Assembly: GCF_963548695.1 (NCBI RefSeq)
Contig: NZ_CAUUWA010000012.1
Coordinates: forward strand, 1-48,640
DNA: 48,640 nucleotides
Direction: 5' to 3'
Source: an uncultured Fretibacterium sp.
GTDB taxonomy: Bacteria > Synergistota > Synergistia > Synergistales > Aminobacteriaceae
Shown: in pieces, positions 31,519 to 40,527 of the stretch
How the letters are laid out: every line of letters begins with the position of its first letter
Position numbering within the stretch: position 1 is the stretch's first letter
Position numbers and translations under genes: made by a program
Notes under the pieces: model-generated
What the model was told of the DNA's origin: nothing
Database searches by the model: none
What the model saw: the letters and a program-made list of their open reading frames with translations, nothing else

Positions 31519-32694
31519 GTGAAAGACAAGATTGCAGCTGTAGTCGATGCTCGTTCCGATTCTCTGAAGAGCCTGGCGAGGGCGATATTCTCTTATGAGG
31601 AAACTGCGTTCCAGGAGGTACGCTCGTCAAGGGCTCTGGCTGATTATCTGGAAAAGGCCGGATTCGAGGTGGAGTGGGGGATGGCCGGCATGGAGACAGC
31701 CTTCGTGGCGCGGTATGGCCGCGGGCGTCCCCATATTGGTCTGATGGGCGAGTACGACGCTCTTCCCGAGGTTGGGCATGCCTGTGGACATAACATGATC
31801 GGGACCATATCGGCTGGCGCGGCGGTGGCCATCAAGGAGAGCGGGTGTCTTGAAGGCCGCGAGGGAACGATCCTCTTCCTGGGGTGCCCTGCGGAGGAAC
31901 ATGGAGGGGGCAAAGTCCTGCTTGACGGGGCCGGGGTCTTCAACGGGCTGGATGCGGCCATGATCATCCATCCCGCGAGCACCAGCACCGGATATGACAT
32001 CTCTTTTGCGATCAAGCGTCTTTTCGTCGAGTTCTTCGGAAAAGCGGCCCATGCCGCCGCCGCCCCACACAAGGGGGTCAACGCCCTGGATGCCATGCTC
32101 TCCTTCTTTAACGGCATCGCGTTGATGCGCCAGCAGATGACGGAGCGTACCCGGGTGCACGGCATCATCCTGAACGGGGGGCAGTCCTTCAATACGATTC
32201 CGGACTATACGAAGGCCGAGATGGGGATTCGTGCCCTGCGTATGGAGGAGGTCCTCGAGCTTGAGACGAGACTTGCCGCCGTCGCGGAGGGATCTGCCCG
32301 GTCGACCGGGTGTACGGTGAAGGTCACGCAGGCCGAGCCGCCTCAGCCGGAGGTTTACGTCAACGTACCCCTCGCCCGTACCCTGGATGCGAATTATGCC
32401 CGGGTCGGAGAAAAGACCACCATGAGGACCTACGGACAGGGTGTTGGGTCTACGGATGTCGGCATCGTGACTCATAGGGTTCCTGGAATTCAGGGATACA
32501 TCAATATCACCGCCGGCGCCTCGATCCCGACGCACTCCAGGGAGTTTGCAGCGGCGGCGAGCTCCGAGTATGGGTACGAAGCGATGCTCCGGGCTACAAA
32601 GGCGCTGGCCCTGACGGCATTCGACCTTTTCGATGACCCCGGCCTGCTTCGTGAGGTTCGAGAGTATTTTGAGGAGAGGAGAAGGGACTTCTGA
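31519..32694 (+). CDS. M20-family amidohydrolase (AbgB-like)
   Basis: 391 residues from GTG 31519 with GAGGAG 9 nt upstream. Metal motifs are GLMGEYDALPEVGHACGHNM (Asp and Cys-Gly-His), CPAEEHGGGK (catalytic Glu pair) and a C-terminal PTHSREF His. The dimerisation domain contains FFGKAAHAAAAPHKGVNAL. It resembles AbgB-type aminobenzoyl-glutamate or N-acyl-amino-acid hydrolases more than the 2351-3544 enzyme does. Cytosolic. Its place between permease and ATPase genes of one importer says it acts on the imported compound. Confidence 0.92.
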   Translation: MKDKIAAVVDARSDSLKSLARAIFSYEETAFQEVRSSRALADYLEKAGFEVEWGMAGMETAFVARYGRGRPHIGLMGEYDALPEVGHACGHNMIGTISAGAAVAIKESGCLEGREGTILFLGCPAEEHGGGKVLLDGAGVFNGLDAAMIIHPASTSTGYDISFAIKRLFVEFFGKAAHAAAAPHKGVNALDAMLSFFNGIALMRQQMTERTRVHGIILNGGQSFNTIPDYTKAEMGIRALRMEEVLELETRLAAVAEGSARSTGCTVKVTQAEPPQPEVYVNVPLARTLDANYARVGEKTTMRTYGQGVGSTDVGIVTHRVPGIQGYINITAGASIPTHSREFAAAASSEYGYEAMLRATKALALTAFDLFDDPGLLREVREYFEERRRDF

Positions 32695-33677
32695 TGTCCG
32701 ATACCGTGCCCTTGGGCTCGGCGCCCCTTCTGGCGGTCGATGGCTTTTCCGTCCGGCTCCGATTGCCTTATGGGGAGCTCCATGCCTGCGAGAACGTGTC
32801 CTTTGAACTCCGGGCCGGAGAATCGCTGGGGGTCGTTGGGGAGAGCGGCAGCGGCAAAAGCGTGACGATGCTTTCGATGATGGGGCTTATACGGGGGCGG
32901 AAGGAGGGGACCCTCAGCTTTAAAGGGGCCCGCATGGAGGACCTTTCCCCTCTGCGGGGCAGGGACGTGTCCATGGTTTTTCAGAATCCACTGAACTCCC
33001 TCAACCCCTCCTTGAGAATCGGGAAGCAGTTGACCGAGGTGCTTACGGAACATCTCGATTTGGGGCGGCGCGAGGCCGAAAAGCGTGTTCTGTCCATGAT
33101 GGAGCGTCTGGCTGTCCCCGAGCCCGAGAGGCTGATGAGGCGCTATCCGTTCGAGTACAGCGGCGGAATGCGCCAGAGGGTCATGATCGCCATGGCCATG
33201 CTGTGCGAGCCGGACCTTCTGATTGCCGACGAGCCGACGACAGCTCTGGATGTGACTAACCAGGCCCAGATCCTGCATCTGTTCCGGGAGCTCCAGGAGC
33301 GTTTCGGTACTTCCCTGATCTTTATCTCGCACGACTTGAGCGTCGTCTCTCAGATCGCGCACCGCGTGATGGTGATGTATGCCGGGGCCGTGATGGAGAT
33401 CGGGCCGAGCGAGACCCTGTTCCGTACCCCTCTGCATCCCTATACCAGGGGCCTGATCGACTCCCTGCCTCGTCTTCTGCCCGGAGAGCGCAAGAAACCC
33501 CTGGCCTCCATACCCGGGACGATTCCCAGTTTGATCGACCCCCCCAAGGGGTGCCGTTTCTCCCCGCGGTGCCCTCAAGTGCAGGAGAGGTGTGCGTTAC
33601 AGGCGCCGGAGGCCGTGCGCCATGCGGATAGAACCGTTTGTTGCTGGCTTTATGCAGAGGGAGGAAGGCCGCGATGA
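32694..33677 (+). CDS. Peptide-type ABC importer ATPase 1 (DppD family)
   Basis: 327 residues; ATG overlaps the preceding TGA (TGATG). Walker A GESGSGKSV, signature YSGGMRQRV, Walker B LLIADEPTTALD and switch His in FISHDLSVV are intact. The oligopeptide C-terminal domain has HPYTRGLIDSLP and the Cys-rich RFSPRCPQVQERCALQAPEA, which binds an iron-sulphur cluster in some homologues. Works with the next ATPase. Confidence 0.95.
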   Translation: MSDTVPLGSAPLLAVDGFSVRLRLPYGELHACENVSFELRAGESLGVVGESGSGKSVTMLSMMGLIRGRKEGTLSFKGARMEDLSPLRGRDVSMVFQNPLNSLNPSLRIGKQLTEVLTEHLDLGRREAEKRVLSMMERLAVPEPERLMRRYPFEYSGGMRQRVMIAMAMLCEPDLLIADEPTTALDVTNQAQILHLFRELQERFGTSLIFISHDLSVVSQIAHRVMVMYAGAVMEIGPSETLFRTPLHPYTRGLIDSLPRLLPGERKKPLASIPGTIPSLIDPPKGCRFSPRCPQVQERCALQAPEAVRHADRTVCCWLYAEGGRPR

Positions 33678-34606
33678 GCCTGTTGGAGGTTCGGAGCCTG
33701 TCAAAAAAATTCCAGGTCGGGGAGCGTTTCTTTTTCGCTCCGCCCCGATGGCTGCATGCCGTTAGAGGGGTTGACTTCTCCATTCGTCAGGGCAGCGTGT
33801 TTGGGTTCGTCGGGGAGAGCGGCAGCGGCAAATCGACGATAGCGAATCTCATTGCGGGCGTTTATCCCCCGACCGGGGGGGAGATCCTCATTAAGGGGAT
33901 CCCCGTACACAGGGAAAAAAGGGGACACCGTTCGGTCCAGATGGTCTTTCAGGATCCTGAGACCTCTCTGGATCCCCGTAAGACGGTACGGTTCCAGATA
34001 TCCGAGGGATTGATGCTTCGCGGTGAAACGGCACGGGAGCGGACGGAAAAGGTGTGCGCCATGCTGGATGCCGTAGGGCTGAGGAACGACGTCCTGCACA
34101 AGTATCCTCATGAGCTGTCCGGAGGGCAGAAACAACGTGTCGCCGTGGCACGGGCGCTGGTTCTTCGCCCGGAACTTCTGATTCTCGACGAACCAACGAG
34201 CGCCTTGGACGTCTCGGTGCAGGCGCAGATTCTGAATCTCTTCATGGATCTGCAGCGCAGCTTCAACTTGACCTATCTCTTCATCACGCACGATCTGAAG
34301 ACGATAAGCCACTTTGCCGACGACATCGCCGTCCTGTATCTGGGGCGTATCGTCGAAGAAGGTCCGGTGGCGGATGTAGTCGACCATCCCTCTCATCCTT
34401 ACACGCGGGCTTTGTTGAATTCCGTCCCGGAACTCGGCAGGGCTCTGCTGCGTGCGCCCATCCGCGGAGAGATTCCGAGTCCACTTTCCCCCCCATCGGG
34501 TTGTGCTTTCCGCACGCGGTGCCCTCATGCGGAATCCCGTTGTCTCGCTCCGCCTCCATACCGAAACGAGGGGAAGAAGCGTGTGCTCTGTCACGCTGTC
34601 CTGTAG
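33674..34606 (+). CDS. Peptide-type ABC importer ATPase 2 (DppF family)
   Basis: 310 residues; ATG 33674 overlaps the previous stop (ATGA), with GGAGGAAGG upstream. Walker A GESGSGKST, signature LSGGQKQRV, Walker B LLILDEPTSALD and switch His in FITHDLKTI are present. The C-terminal domain has HPYTRALLNSVP and AFRTRCPHAESRC. Completes the five-part importer (binding protein, two permeases, two ATPases). Confidence 0.95.
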   Translation: MSLLEVRSLSKKFQVGERFFFAPPRWLHAVRGVDFSIRQGSVFGFVGESGSGKSTIANLIAGVYPPTGGEILIKGIPVHREKRGHRSVQMVFQDPETSLDPRKTVRFQISEGLMLRGETARERTEKVCAMLDAVGLRNDVLHKYPHELSGGQKQRVAVARALVLRPELLILDEPTSALDVSVQAQILNLFMDLQRSFNLTYLFITHDLKTISHFADDIAVLYLGRIVEEGPVADVVDHPSHPYTRALLNSVPELGRALLRAPIRGEIPSPLSPPSGCAFRTRCPHAESRCLAPPPYRNEGKKRVLCHAVL

Positions 34607-34677
34607 CCTGGGGCCGCTCGATCCATATTCGCGGAAACCCCTGAATTGGAGTCTGGGGAGAGAAAGGAGATAGTGTC

Positions 34678-36333
34678 GTGGAAAACAGGATCAAGGGGAG
34701 CCCACACATCAAGACATTGGAGGGAAACACATTTATTCTGAGCGTTCTCGTTTCGGCGGCCTCGGCGATAATCTGCATGCAGATCATCTCCAGGATCGGT
34801 TTTACGCCGAATACCTCGATCATTGGCGCTCTGATCGCCATGATGCTGGCCCGGATCCCTATGGAAGGGATGAGAAAATTTCGTTCTCTGGATCGTCAGA
34901 ACCTCGTGCAGACCATGACCTCCGCGGCAGGGTTCGCCGCGGCGAACTGCACGTTGCTTGCGGTCTCCATCTTTTGCTCCTACGGGGACCTCAAGCTTCT
35001 GTACCCCATGCTGCTGGGCTCGGGTATCGCGACTTTGATAGGGATGCATCTGGTCTATCGGACCTTCGACTCCGAGCTCTTCCCGGCGACGGGATCCTGG
35101 CCTCCCGGCATCGCGACGGCCCAAGCCCTGATCGCCGGGGACGAGGGAGGAAAAAAAGGGCGCAGCCTCCTGTTTGGAATCCTCCTTGGAGCTCTGGGCA
35201 GCAGTCAGCTCTTTTCCTTTCCCTCCCTGGGGATCAAGGGGCTGCCTATGGCCGGCATCGGCATCGCCTTCATCGCCAATGTTTTCGCAATGATCGCCCT
35301 GGCGCTCGGACTGATCGTGCGAGGATATTTTTCCCACCTCGCGCCCTTCCTGGAATCTGCCGCACCGTTCTTCGGCATGGACAGCCTCCCTGCAGATCTG
35401 GGAAAAACCTACATTCCCCATGGTTTCATGATTGGAGCCGGGCTCGTTTCCCTTGTTCAGGCCCTGCGGATCATCTTCGCCAGCCCCCGAGGCGGCAAGC
35501 GCCCCGATCCTGAGGAGACATACTCGGTTTCTCCTGTGGCCCTGAAGCGGACCCTGGTGCTTCACATCCTTCTTTTTGCCGTGGGCGCCGTGCTCTTAGC
35601 GGTGCTGGGAGGCCTTTGGGGCGAAATGTCGCCGGAAAAACTCGTCCTCTGGATTGTATGGTGCGCCTTCTCGGCCTCTGTGGCCCCGGTGCTTGTAGGG
35701 CTCTCCGCCATGCACTCCGGATGGTTCCCGGGCTTCGCCGTCTCGATCATCTTTTTGAGCCTGGGGATTTTCATGGGGTTTCCGCCTCATGCCCTGGCCT
35801 TGCTGACCGGCTATGTTGCCAGTACCGGCCCCTGCTTTGCGGATATGGGCTATGACCTCAAGACGGGGTGGATCGTACGGGGGCGTGGGGCCGATCCGCT
35901 TTACGAGATGGATGGCCGTCGGCAGCAGATGATCGCGGAGCTCTTGGGTGGAGTCATCGCTCTTGTGGTCACGGGGCTCCTGATGAATCTGCATTTCCGC
36001 ATGAACATGATCCCTCCCGTAAGCAAGGTGTTCGCCGCGACCATCAAGGCGGGGCTCAGCGAGGACATTCTCAGGCAGCTGCTTTGCGCCGCGTTTTTTG
36101 GTGGTTTGCTGCAGTTCCTCGGAGGCGCCGGGAGAGCGTTGGGAATCCTGTTTGCCACCGGACTCCTGATCAACAATCCCGTATACGGTGTGGGCCTGCT
36201 CGTTGCGTTGCTGATCCGGTGGCCCCTGGAGAGAAAATTCAAATCGGAGCTCGAGATCTATGGCGGGGGGTTTGTTGCGGGAGATGGAATTTATGGTTTT
36301 ATCAATGCCCTGGTCCGGAGCTTCGGAGGGTAG
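34678..36333 (+). CDS. OPT-family oligopeptide transporter
   Basis: 551 residues from GTG 34678 with AAGGAG about 9 nt upstream, and about 14-16 hydrophobic segments. OPT/YSL features include NTSIIGALIAMMLARIPMEG, a DRQNLVQTMTSAAGFAAANC stretch, FPATGSWPPGIATAQALIAG and the late YGVGLLVALLIRWPLERKF. The family uses a proton gradient to import peptides or metal-peptide conjugates. Having both an ABC importer and an OPT carrier in one operon suggests two substrates, or uptake of one compound and exchange of another. Confidence 0.88.
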   Translation: MENRIKGSPHIKTLEGNTFILSVLVSAASAIICMQIISRIGFTPNTSIIGALIAMMLARIPMEGMRKFRSLDRQNLVQTMTSAAGFAAANCTLLAVSIFCSYGDLKLLYPMLLGSGIATLIGMHLVYRTFDSELFPATGSWPPGIATAQALIAGDEGGKKGRSLLFGILLGALGSSQLFSFPSLGIKGLPMAGIGIAFIANVFAMIALALGLIVRGYFSHLAPFLESAAPFFGMDSLPADLGKTYIPHGFMIGAGLVSLVQALRIIFASPRGGKRPDPEETYSVSPVALKRTLVLHILLFAVGAVLLAVLGGLWGEMSPEKLVLWIVWCAFSASVAPVLVGLSAMHSGWFPGFAVSIIFLSLGIFMGFPPHALALLTGYVASTGPCFADMGYDLKTGWIVRGRGADPLYEMDGRRQQMIAELLGGVIALVVTGLLMNLHFRMNMIPPVSKVFAATIKAGLSEDILRQLLCAAFFGGLLQFLGGAGRALGILFATGLLINNPVYGVGLLVALLIRWPLERKFKSELEIYGGGFVAGDGIYGFINALVRSFGG

Positions 36334-36414
36334 ACAAATGCGAATTTTACGGCGGGAGCCCTGTTGGCTTGGAGCCGGGGAGTGCTTCACTCTGTCTTGG
36401 TCGATGAGGTGTGA

Positions 36415-37479
36415 ATGATGTCCGCTACAGTTCTTTCGCGGGAGACGGCAGAGGCCGCGTTGTTGGGCGGTGCGGTTTTGGGCGGCGGCGGTGGAGGAAG
36501 CCTGCAGAGGGGGCGGATAAATGCGGAGGCGGCTCTGTCCTTGGGGGAAGTACGTCTTTTGGACGTGGGCGATGTGGAGCCGGATGCGACTTTGGTTACG
36601 GGTTCTGCGGTCGGGGCTCCCGCTTCGAAGGAGGCCCAGGCTCTTCCGAAGGATTATGTCCGGGCCATGGAGCTGCTGTCGGAGAATGGCTGCCCGCAGC
36701 TTGGCGGATTCATCCCAAACGAATGCGGTGGAAGCTCCATAACGAACGGTTGGATCTCCGCGGCACTGATGGGGCTTCCCGTTGTGGATGCTCCGTGCAA
36801 CGGCAGGGCCCACCCTACGGGAGTTATGGGGTCGATGGGGCTGCATCGGGATCCCCATTACGTGTCCCGTCAGGCCGCCGTGGGAGGGGATCCGGAGAAG
36901 GGCCTGTATCTCGAGGTCTTCGTCTCGGGGGGAATCGAGCTTGCCGCCTCCGTGGTACGCCATGCGGCTGATCGGGCCGGCGGGCTCGTGGCTGTAGCCC
37001 GTAACCCCGTCAAGGCTTCTTACGCCGGAAAATTCGGAGCACCGGGGGCCCTGAGGCAGGCTATTGCATTGGGCATGCGCATGCTGGATTCGCAGTCGGG
37101 GGGAGGAGAGGTCGTTGTCCGCTCGATAGTCGATTTTCTCGGCGGCTCGGTGGTCCTTCGTTCCGAGGTCTCCGAGATCGTTTTGGAGACCCGCGGAGGG
37201 TTCGACGTCGGCCGGGTACTCCTTGGGCCTTGTGAGATGACATTCTGGAACGAGTACATGACCCTGGAGCTTTGCGGAAAACGCCTTGGGACATTTCCGG
37301 ACCTGATCATGACGCTGCGCGAGGACTCCGGCCTGCCCGTAACGACTGCGGAACTGTGCGAGGGGGACCGCGTGTTCGTCATTCATGTCCCCGCGGAGCG
37401 GCTGATTCTGGGCGAGGGCATGCGGTGCGGGGAACTGCTGCGCGCCGTCGAGCCCATGGTGGGGAAGCCCATTTTATAA
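36415..37479 (+). CDS. DUF917-family protein
   Basis: 354 residues; tandem ATGs at 36415 and 36418 with GAGGTG upstream. The glycine-rich start LGGAVLGGGGGGSLQRG, VTGSAVGAPASKE and VDAPCNGRAHPTGVMGSMG are DUF917 hallmarks. One characterised relative is an S-methyl thiohydantoin desulfurase, and the family often sits next to hydantoinase genes. Cytosolic. In this operon it precedes DUF1177, which fits a catabolic enzyme for an imported cyclic or modified amino-acid derivative; the reaction here is inferred only. Confidence 0.85.
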   Translation: MMSATVLSRETAEAALLGGAVLGGGGGGSLQRGRINAEAALSLGEVRLLDVGDVEPDATLVTGSAVGAPASKEAQALPKDYVRAMELLSENGCPQLGGFIPNECGGSSITNGWISAALMGLPVVDAPCNGRAHPTGVMGSMGLHRDPHYVSRQAAVGGDPEKGLYLEVFVSGGIELAASVVRHAADRAGGLVAVARNPVKASYAGKFGAPGALRQAIALGMRMLDSQSGGGEVVVRSIVDFLGGSVVLRSEVSEIVLETRGGFDVGRVLLGPCEMTFWNEYMTLELCGKRLGTFPDLIMTLREDSGLPVTTAELCEGDRVFVIHVPAERLILGEGMRCGELLRAVEPMVGKPIL

Positions 37480-37500
37480 CTTATCCAATGGAGGCGGACG

Positions 37501-38445
37501 ATGTCCATAAAATATGTGATGGAGTCTTATGAGCTGCTGGACAGCCCTTCGGCGTCCGGGGAGGCCGTGCGGAACGCCCTGATCGATGTGGGGTGTGAGG
37601 CCCGGACGATCGAGGTCAGGACGGTCGAGGGGCCCAAGGGACATACGGATTTCGTCAAGGTCTGGTTTCATGGTAAGAAGGGGAAGCACGGCGGCGGTAC
37701 GGCCCCGACCCTGGGGATCGTTGGACGCCTGGGCGGGATCGGAGCCCGTCCGGAGAAGGTGGGCCTGGTATCCGACGCGGATGGGGCCGTGGCCGCCGTT
37801 GCGGTGGCCCTGAAGCTGGGGAGGATGGCGAAGCTGGGGGATGTTCTGGATGGGGATGTCTTCGTCTCCACCCATATCTGTCCCGATGCGCCCACGCGTC
37901 CGCACGACCCCGTCCCCTTCATGGATTCTCCCATCAACATGCAGATCGCCAACGCGGAGGAGATGAATCCGGACCTCGACGCGGTGCTCTCGATCGATAC
38001 GACCCGGGGCAACCGGGTTGTCAACCACCGCGGTTTCGCGATCTCCCCCACGGTCAAGGAGGGCTACATCCTGCGGGTCAGCGAGGACCTGCTCGATATC
38101 ATGAGTTATGTCACGGGCAGGATGCCGCAGGTCTTCCCGATTACGACCCAGGACATCACCCCCTACGGCAACGAGCTCTATCACCTGAACAGCATCCTGC
38201 AGCCCTGCACGGCAACCCGCGCTCCGGTCGTGGGCGTGGCCCTGACGGCGGAGACCGCGGTCCCGGGGTGTGCCACGGGCGCCTCTCAGGTCTCGGACAT
38301 CGAGTCGACGGTGCGATTCGTCATCGAGGTCGGCAAGGTCTTCGGGGAGGGGAAGCTGCGTTTCTACGACCCTGAGGAGTTCGAGCGGATCCTCGGCCTG
38401 TACGGACCTATGAACCACCTGCAGACCCCGGGAAAAAAGATCTGA
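37501..38445 (+). CDS. DUF1177-family protein
   Basis: 314 residues, ATG with GGAGGC 7 nt upstream. I recognise the conserved DUF1177 pattern: GIVGRLGGIGARPEKVGLVS, DADGAVAAVAVALKLGRM, STHICPDAPTRPHDPVPFMD and SIDTTRGNRVVNHRGFAISP. The order of Asp, His, Cys-Pro-Asp and His-Asp residues resembles metal-dependent M20/M42 peptidases, so a co-catalytic metal site is plausible. That is my reading, not an established activity. The gene sits between DUF917 and AroM genes, a pairing that recurs in other bacteria as far as I know. Confidence 0.85.
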   Translation: MSIKYVMESYELLDSPSASGEAVRNALIDVGCEARTIEVRTVEGPKGHTDFVKVWFHGKKGKHGGGTAPTLGIVGRLGGIGARPEKVGLVSDADGAVAAVAVALKLGRMAKLGDVLDGDVFVSTHICPDAPTRPHDPVPFMDSPINMQIANAEEMNPDLDAVLSIDTTRGNRVVNHRGFAISPTVKEGYILRVSEDLLDIMSYVTGRMPQVFPITTQDITPYGNELYHLNSILQPCTATRAPVVGVALTAETAVPGCATGASQVSDIESTVRFVIEVGKVFGEGKLRFYDPEEFERILGLYGPMNHLQTPGKKI

Positions 38446-38499
38446 CCTTCCCGGGGACGTGCCGGGACGGGTGGATGGATTCAAAGGAGGTCGGATTCG

Positions 38500-39171
38500 A
38501 TGAAACACGTTGTCGGGACGGTGACGATCGGCCAGACCCCGCGCACGGATGTGATCCCGGAGCTCTCCGCGATTCTGGGGGACGTGACGGTACGGGAGGC
38601 TGGGGCCCTCGACGGGCTGTCGCGCGCGGAAATTGCCGGCCTGGCGCCGCAGCGCGGCGATTATGTCCTGGTGACGCGGCTGGCGGACGGATCGTCCGTT
38701 CAGGTCGCCGAGCGCCGCATCACGCCGAGGGTCGCCGCGAAAATAAAGGAGCACTTCGACGCGGGGGTTCCCCTGGTGCTCCTGCTCTGCACCGGAGAGT
38801 TCCCCGAGTTCCCGGAGGGCGGCCTGCTGGTTCGGCCTCAGAGGGTCCTGTTCCATGTCGTCCGTGCGGTGGCGGAGGGGAAACGGCTGGGCATCCTCAC
38901 CCCCTCGGCGGATCAGGTTCCTCAATCCGAGGATCGGTGGCGTCAGCTTGGAGGGGCCGTGAAGTCCGTCCCCGCCTCGCCGTATGTCGATGCGGAGGCG
39001 GCCGTCGAGAGGGCGTCGCGCGAACTCGGGGAATGGGGGGCGGAGCTTCTGATCCTGGACTGCATCGGTTATTCCGAGTCCATGAGGAGGGCGGCGGGGG
39101 CGGTCGCCGGGGCGCCCGCGGTCTCGGGGCGGGGAATGGCCGCCCGCGTCGTCCGGGAACTCATCGGATAA
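38500..39171 (+). CDS. AroM-family protein
   Basis: 223 residues, ATG with a strong AAAGGAGGT 8 nt upstream. AroM features: GTVTIGQTPRTDVIPELSAI, VTRLADGSSVQVAERRITPR, LLLCTGEFPEF and LILDCIGYSE. The two Cys positions (LLCTGEF and LDCIGYS) match the paired catalytic Cys of the Asp/Glu/hydantoin racemase superfamily, to which AroM is related. The E. coli aroM gene has no assigned function. A racemase or isomerase role on the imported compound is a reasonable guess. Confidence 0.88.
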   Translation: MKHVVGTVTIGQTPRTDVIPELSAILGDVTVREAGALDGLSRAEIAGLAPQRGDYVLVTRLADGSSVQVAERRITPRVAAKIKEHFDAGVPLVLLLCTGEFPEFPEGGLLVRPQRVLFHVVRAVAEGKRLGILTPSADQVPQSEDRWRQLGGAVKSVPASPYVDAEAAVERASRELGEWGAELLILDCIGYSESMRRAAGAVAGAPAVSGRGMAARVVRELIG

Positions 39172-39202
39172 GCCCCGGCATCATTCGAAGGAGGCCGTTT
39201 TG

Positions 39203-40147
39203 ATGGAGTTGACGGAGGTTTCCAGGCAGCTCTTGAGGGAGAACATGGGGCTGAACCCCGGAGAGACCTTGCTGGTCCTCTATGACGAGACCACACTGCG
39301 GATAGGGGAGAGCCTTTTTGAGGCTGGCGTCGCGTTGGGGGCGCAGGCCGTGGCTCTGAGGATGCCGGTGCTGAGCCGGAACGGAGAGGAGCCGTTCCCC
39401 GTCGTATCCGGGGCCATGGCGGCCTCCGATGTGGTGGTCGCGGCCACGGCGACCTCCCTGACCCACACTCAGGCCAGGAAGAGCGCCTGCAAGGCGGGAG
39501 CCCGCGTGGCGACCATGCCGAAGATTACGGAGGACATGTTCTTCAACGGCCCGGTCACGGCGGACTACAACGTGGTCATGGAGCTGACGCGAAAGGTGGC
39601 GGCCTGCCTCGATGCGGCCGGAACCGCCGAGCTGCGTTCGGGAGGGCGCGTACTGACGATGTCCCTCGAGGGGCGCAGAGGGATCGTCAGCGGAGGAATT
39701 TACCGGGACAAAGGGGAGTCGGGCAACCTTCCGACGGGGGAGGCCTACATCGCTCCCATCGAGGGGACGGCGGAAGGGGAGGCCGTCATCGACGGTTCCT
39801 TTGCCGGGCTGGGCATCCTCAGGGAACCTCTCAAACTGACGTTTGAAAAGGGACTCATGGTCCGGGCGGAGGGTGCGGACGCCGAACGGCTGATGGCGAT
39901 GCTGGGCGGGAACCCCGCGGCCAGAAACCTGGCCGAGCTCGGGATCGGCACCAACGACAAGGCGCGGGTGACCGGGGTGATCCTGGAGGACGAGAAGATC
40001 TACGGGACGGTCCATATCGCCCTGGGGAGCAACGATACCTTTGGAGGGACCGTTGCCGCGGGGATCCATGTGGACGGGATCATCACGAGGCCCGAGCTGT
40101 CTCTGGACGGACGGGTCCTGGTGAGGGACGGCAAGGTCCTGGTCTGA
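39203..40147 (+). CDS. M29-like metalloaminopeptidase
   Basis: 314 residues from ATG 39203 with AAGGAGG 8 nt upstream; shorter than classical M29 enzymes (about 400). LLRENMGLNPGETLLVLYDE is the typical start. The C-terminal half has candidate ligands in order: Glu in LPTGEAYIAPIEGTAEG, Glu in LAELGIGTNDKA, His in YGTVHIALGSND, then His and Asp in GIHVDGII. That matches the Glu-Glu-His-His-Asp set of thermophilic aminopeptidases. It should release N-terminal residues from peptides in the cytosol. Last gene of the operon; an inverted-repeat element and a terminator follow. Confidence 0.85.
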   Translation: MELTEVSRQLLRENMGLNPGETLLVLYDETTLRIGESLFEAGVALGAQAVALRMPVLSRNGEEPFPVVSGAMAASDVVVAATATSLTHTQARKSACKAGARVATMPKITEDMFFNGPVTADYNVVMELTRKVAACLDAAGTAELRSGGRVLTMSLEGRRGIVSGGIYRDKGESGNLPTGEAYIAPIEGTAEGEAVIDGSFAGLGILREPLKLTFEKGLMVRAEGADAERLMAMLGGNPAARNLAELGIGTNDKARVTGVILEDEKIYGTVHIALGSNDTFGGTVAAGIHVDGIITRPELSLDGRVLVRDGKVLV

Positions 40148-40153
40148 TATCCG

Positions 40154-40250
40154 GGGAAGCGCTGACTTGAGACAAGAACGCACGCTTTGCCAAGGATCAA
40201 TATGCAAAACATCTCTGGGCAAAAGAGGCAAAAATCTTCAGCGCTTCCCT
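40154..40250 (+). mobile_element. MITE-like inverted-repeat element, copy 2
   Basis: GGGAAGCGCTGA (40154-40165) and TCAGCGCTTCCC (40238-40249) are perfect terminal inverted repeats. The interior shares TATGCAAAACATCT then TGGGCAAAA with copy 1 at 916-1002, in opposite orientation. It is about 10 bp longer, owing to an extra AAAGAGGC stretch. It lies 7 bp after the aminopeptidase stop, so both copies sit at gene ends. Confidence 0.7.
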
Positions 40251-40293
40251 AAAAATTAAATGCTCATTTGTTAGGCGTTCAGAATGAAATTTT

Positions 40294-40336
40294 AAGCCCC
40301 TGACACAAGGCAAAGTCTCATGTTCGGGGCTTTTTG
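40294..40336 (+). terminator. Terminator of the peptide-catabolism operon
   Basis: AAGCCCC (40294-40300) pairs with GGGGCTT (40326-40332) across a 25-nt loop and is followed by T residues. The stretch 40337-40460 up to the next hairpin has no convincing gene. Confidence 0.6.
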
Positions 40337-40462
40337 TACTGTCATATGTCTTCCCAGTTTCCCTCAACGCCCTGGAGTATGGAGAGGCTCGATGCCCTTA
40401 AAACGAATATTTGCGCCCTGCGAGCGGTATATTTTTTCCGGCGGACCAGCGGGATCCATTCA

Positions 40463-40491
40463 AAAGAGCGGCCCCTCGAGGGCCGCTCTTT
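40463..40491 (-). terminator. Terminator of hpf
   Basis: AAAGAGCGGCCC (40463-40474) and GGGCCGCTCTTT (40480-40491) form a perfect 12-bp stem with a CTCGA loop, 36 bp past the hpf stop. On the minus strand the stem ends in TTTT. Confidence 0.85.
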
Positions 40492-40527
40492 GCGTATGCT
40501 GCGTGTTTCGCCATAATGGGAAAAGCC

